From contig NZ_KV917378.1 of NCBI RefSeq assembly GCF_002019735.1, positions 2,568,869 to 2,632,868 on the forward strand: 64,000 nucleotides of DNA. The letters run 5' to 3'. This document shows, one piece after another, positions 62,009-64,000 of the stretch. Numbering within the stretch: the first letter of the stretch is position 1; every line of letters starts with the position of its first letter. Made by a program: the position numbers and the translations under genes. The stretch is from Salipaludibacillus agaradhaerens. Lineage in GTDB: Bacteria; Bacillota; Bacilli; Bacillales; Salisediminibacteriaceae. The notes beneath the pieces were generated by a model. It saw only the letters and a program-made list of their open reading frames with translations, was not told the DNA's origin and ran no database searches.

Positions 62009-62112
62009 TCATCTGGTCATCCAGCTGCTCTTATGCTTATCCGTCACCACTTCTTAAAAAGCTATAAGTCATCAATAGATGAAGAAGACTACTAGCTAAA
62101 AACGAACAAAAG
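62009..62112 (-). pseudogene. Relic of a DUF421-type gene 3' end
   Basis: On the reverse strand VVTDKHKSSWMTR before a stop matches the VVTNKHKKQPEDHLK end of the DUF421 protein encoded at 49265. The DNA just beyond (GACTACTAGCTAAAAACGAA) resembles the region upstream of that gene (GACAGCTAGTCGAAAACGAA). It looks like a decayed duplicate with a large internal deletion. Confidence 0.4.
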
Positions 62113-62228
62113 ATTAATTTAAATATTTTTCCATTTTAATAGTTTTTACATAACTTATAACTAATGACCTTTTATAAAAATAGAACTATATACTTATCAA
62201 TATTTTCCAAACATTGACGATATTACAA

Positions 62229-62390
62229 ATGGAAGGAGGAGTGGATAAAACAAGGACTAAAGACCTTGGAAAAGAGGTAACAGAGACGTTAAAGCTCATT
62301 TTATTAAAAACCTGTTATCATTTTTTCAGTCGGTTAATACGTGCAGTTCTAAGAGATCCATTGGTTGTAAAAGGTTTTCACTTCTACTGA
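62229..62390 (+). CDS. Doubtful small frame, 53 codons
   Basis: The frame begins MEGGVDKTRTKDLGKEVTE and has a hydrophobic, basic second half ending KGFHFY. The only purine-rich site (GGAAGGAGGAG) is inside the first codons, so the true start, if any, is unclear. No family recognised; it may be a leader stretch of the next gene. Confidence 0.25.
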   Translation: MEGGVDKTRTKDLGKEVTETLKLILLKTCYHFFSRLIRAVLRDPLVVKGFHFY

Positions 62391-62444
62391 GTAAACAGTA
62401 TTAGGTGTTACGTTTTAAAAAATTTATGAAAATGAGGGATATCA

Positions 62445-63398
62445 ATGAAGCTATTAAGACTTTTAGTCGTAGTTGCCCTGACTCTTATTTTGACTAGTCC
62501 TAGTTTGTCAGTACACGCCAATGAAAATCAAAAACTAGCACATTTAGAAACTGACACTACCGTATTTGATGCCTTTAGTGACGTAAGCGAAAATCCTACG
62601 TTGACGAAAGATACAGATATCGATACCTTGCTAAAAGCTGCTCCTGAACTAAGCACACACGATGCGTCAACTCAAAATGACCCTTATGAGCCAAATGATA
62701 CAATAGACACAGCCGCTTCTATACCTTATGGTTCAACGATTCGTGCCAATATTAGTAGAGAAGATGATATCGACTGGTATCGGGTCCACTTAACTGCGGG
62801 AACAGATGTGGCTTTTCTGTTAAAAGACATTCCTAGTGGCACGGACTACGATCTCTATGTATTCGATCCAAACTTAAATTATGCAGTCTCAGAAAATCCC
62901 GGAAATCAAGACGAAAAGTTATACCTTTCAGTTCAAACAACAGGCACTTGGTATGTAGCTGTAGTCCCTTATGAAGGCTTTAATCCCGATGAAGATTACA
63001 GCTTATACGTGGGCAATGCATGGCGAAATGGCAGCTATTCAACCCCTACCTCCATGACCTTCAACTATAACGCCACGAATGTTGGAAGGATGCTTCCTCA
63101 TCAAACATTAGACTTATCAAACCAACCGACGATTCCAGATACAGCGCTTGTGACAAGTATTACATTTTATACGGCCAGCTCTTCTGGTAATTGGGGGAAT
63201 CAAGTGAAACACATTTATTCCTATCAAACTGGACGTTGGTATGAAACATTCGTAGGGCTAAACTATGTCCTCGATCTGCCAAATAACCTTGTGTTAAAAC
63301 AGCAATGGCCGATCACCACAAGTGTGGAGAGACTTTTTACGTCAACAGCCAGCTATAGGCCAGGGATAAACTTCGCTTATCGTTATCTCATTGACTGA
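62445..63398 (+). CDS. Secreted protein with a pre-peptidase C-terminal (PPC) domain
   Basis: The 317-residue protein has a signal peptide cleaved near SVHA-NEN (about residue 26) and a PPC domain (about 77-195: DPYEPNDTIDTAASIP, DIDWYRVHL, YDLYVFDP, GTWYVAVVPYEGF). The last 120 residues have an unrecognised beta-rich fold ending FAYRYLID. PPC domains usually trail secreted proteases and help binding or folding; here no peptidase is attached. The protein is acidic, as expected for export into salty surroundings. GAGGGATATCA precedes the ATG. Confidence 0.75.
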   Translation: MKLLRLLVVVALTLILTSPSLSVHANENQKLAHLETDTTVFDAFSDVSENPTLTKDTDIDTLLKAAPELSTHDASTQNDPYEPNDTIDTAASIPYGSTIRANISREDDIDWYRVHLTAGTDVAFLLKDIPSGTDYDLYVFDPNLNYAVSENPGNQDEKLYLSVQTTGTWYVAVVPYEGFNPDEDYSLYVGNAWRNGSYSTPTSMTFNYNATNVGRMLPHQTLDLSNQPTIPDTALVTSITFYTASSSGNWGNQVKHIYSYQTGRWYETFVGLNYVLDLPNNLVLKQQWPITTSVERLFTSTASYRPGINFAYRYLID

Positions 63399-63693
63399 CA
63401 GGATCATATTATGGTTTCAGCTTGAGGGGAGACATTAGAAAGTTAATTCGAACTTTCTCTCTCATACAGTCGTATGTCGCTGCTACCAACAGTGAAAATG
63501 AACATCCCAAATCTCAAACAGTTAGAAATATAGAAAGCACTTTCACCAAGATGAGTTGAGGCGCTAAAAGGCATGGAACGCTTTAACTAAAATCGGGGAT
63601 AAATACTTGTTACCCTTTCTATATTTATGGCTAAGACATTGAAAATGGCGCCAAATTAAAGCGCCTTATCCGGCAAAAATATGTATTTACTAG

Positions 63694-63740
63694 GTTTCTT
63701 TCATGTGAGTCACACGGCTCACATGAAAGAAACTTTTTAT
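63694..63740 (+). terminator. Strong terminator downstream of the PPC-domain gene
   Basis: GTTTCTTTCATGTGAG pairs perfectly over 16 bp with CTCACATGAAAGAAAC around a 7-base loop and is followed by TTTTTATATT. It lies about 300 bases after the stop; the space between holds no gene. Confidence 0.75.
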
Positions 63741-63796
63741 ATTATACGTTTTAGTTACTCAGAGAGAAGGTTCGGGATTGATTTATTTTGTATTTT

Positions 63797-64000
63797 TTCA
63801 ATTTAATGGTTTAATAGTGTATACTATAGAAAACGAGTTAATGAGGAAAGTTAACGCCTAAACTTAGTCCTGCTCCCACTTCATAGTTCTTACTAGTTAA
63901 GCTAACATAATGACGTTCTAAGTGACACTACATAAGACCCCAACCTATAAAAAGAAGGAAAAGACTCACCAGTGAGAAGGACTTATGAGTATTAATATGA
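63797..64000 (+). other. Promoter region and possible gene start at the window edge
   Basis: TTCAAT (63797-63802) and TATACT (63820-63825) with 17-base spacing may be a promoter. A long leader of about 150 bases leads to ATG at 63985 (MSINM...) after GAGAAGG with short spacing. Too little remains to name a gene. Confidence 0.3.

Overview
The window looks like a chromosomal segment of a low-GC, spore-forming Bacillaceae bacterium, probably from the alkaliphilic or halophilic side of the family (Salipaludibacillus- or Alkalihalobacillus-like; this genus guess is inference). The evidence is a Bacillus-type core block on the minus strand: glmS with its ribozyme, glmM, cdaR, cdaA, rsiW and sigW, then a 5S/tRNA cluster and the sporulation and cell-envelope genes pdaB, kbaA, gerD, salA, cwlD and a ybaK-like gene. 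Several sporulation genes carry plausible sigma-E or sigma-G promoters, and there is a small Spo0E-type phosphatase.

Layout. 1-11.3 kb is an accessory margin. It has an inducible class A beta-lactamase locus (bla divergent from blaR1-blaI), a tiny holin-like toxin gene with a candidate antisense RNA, a Bce-type peptide-antibiotic sensing and detoxification module, a DUF418 membrane protein under a possible Fur box, and several decayed gene pieces. 11.3-25.1 kb holds glmS and glmM-cdaR-cdaA-rsiW-sigW, with a complete mannitol operon (mtlA-mtlR-mtlF-mtlD) on the opposite strand between glmS and glmM. 26.4-28.1 kb carries six tRNAs and a 5S rRNA gene in two transcription units, with no 16S or 23S gene. 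28.2-33.7 kb is the sporulation block. 33.7-39.5 kb has small membrane and secreted proteins of unknown role, a glycerophosphodiester phosphodiesterase, an MFS transporter and a stress-type SDR. 39.7-47.5 kb is PTS territory: a beta-glucoside-type EIIBCA behind a long leader with two terminator-like hairpins, divergent from manR, then manP and manA with cre sites. 47.6-49.9 kb has a small membrane protein, a ClC-type channel or transporter and a DUF421 protein.

50.2-61.5 kb is the most interesting part. It is a ten-gene catabolic cluster: a degenerate PrpR-type activator, then an operon for a DUF1537 acid-sugar kinase, a DapA-family lyase, an iron-type alcohol dehydrogenase, a PdxA-like dehydrogenase, an SDR, a cytoplasmic BNR/sialidase-like protein and a TRAP transporter (DctP, DctQ, DctM). 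Kinase plus PdxA-like enzyme points to conversion of a four-carbon acid sugar to a triose phosphate. The lyase, SDR and sialidase-like protein suggest a larger or decorated acid sugar that I cannot match to a described pathway. A cre site and a 20-bp dyad lie in front of the operon.

The intergenic DNA is unusually structured. One repeat family (A, eight copies, about 50-155 bp) forms two-hairpin elements with compensatory changes, and every copy points the same way whatever the flanking gene direction. A second family (B, two copies of about 250 bp), a short degenerate family (C) and a palindrome family (D) are also present. No CRISPR array, transposase or prophage was found.
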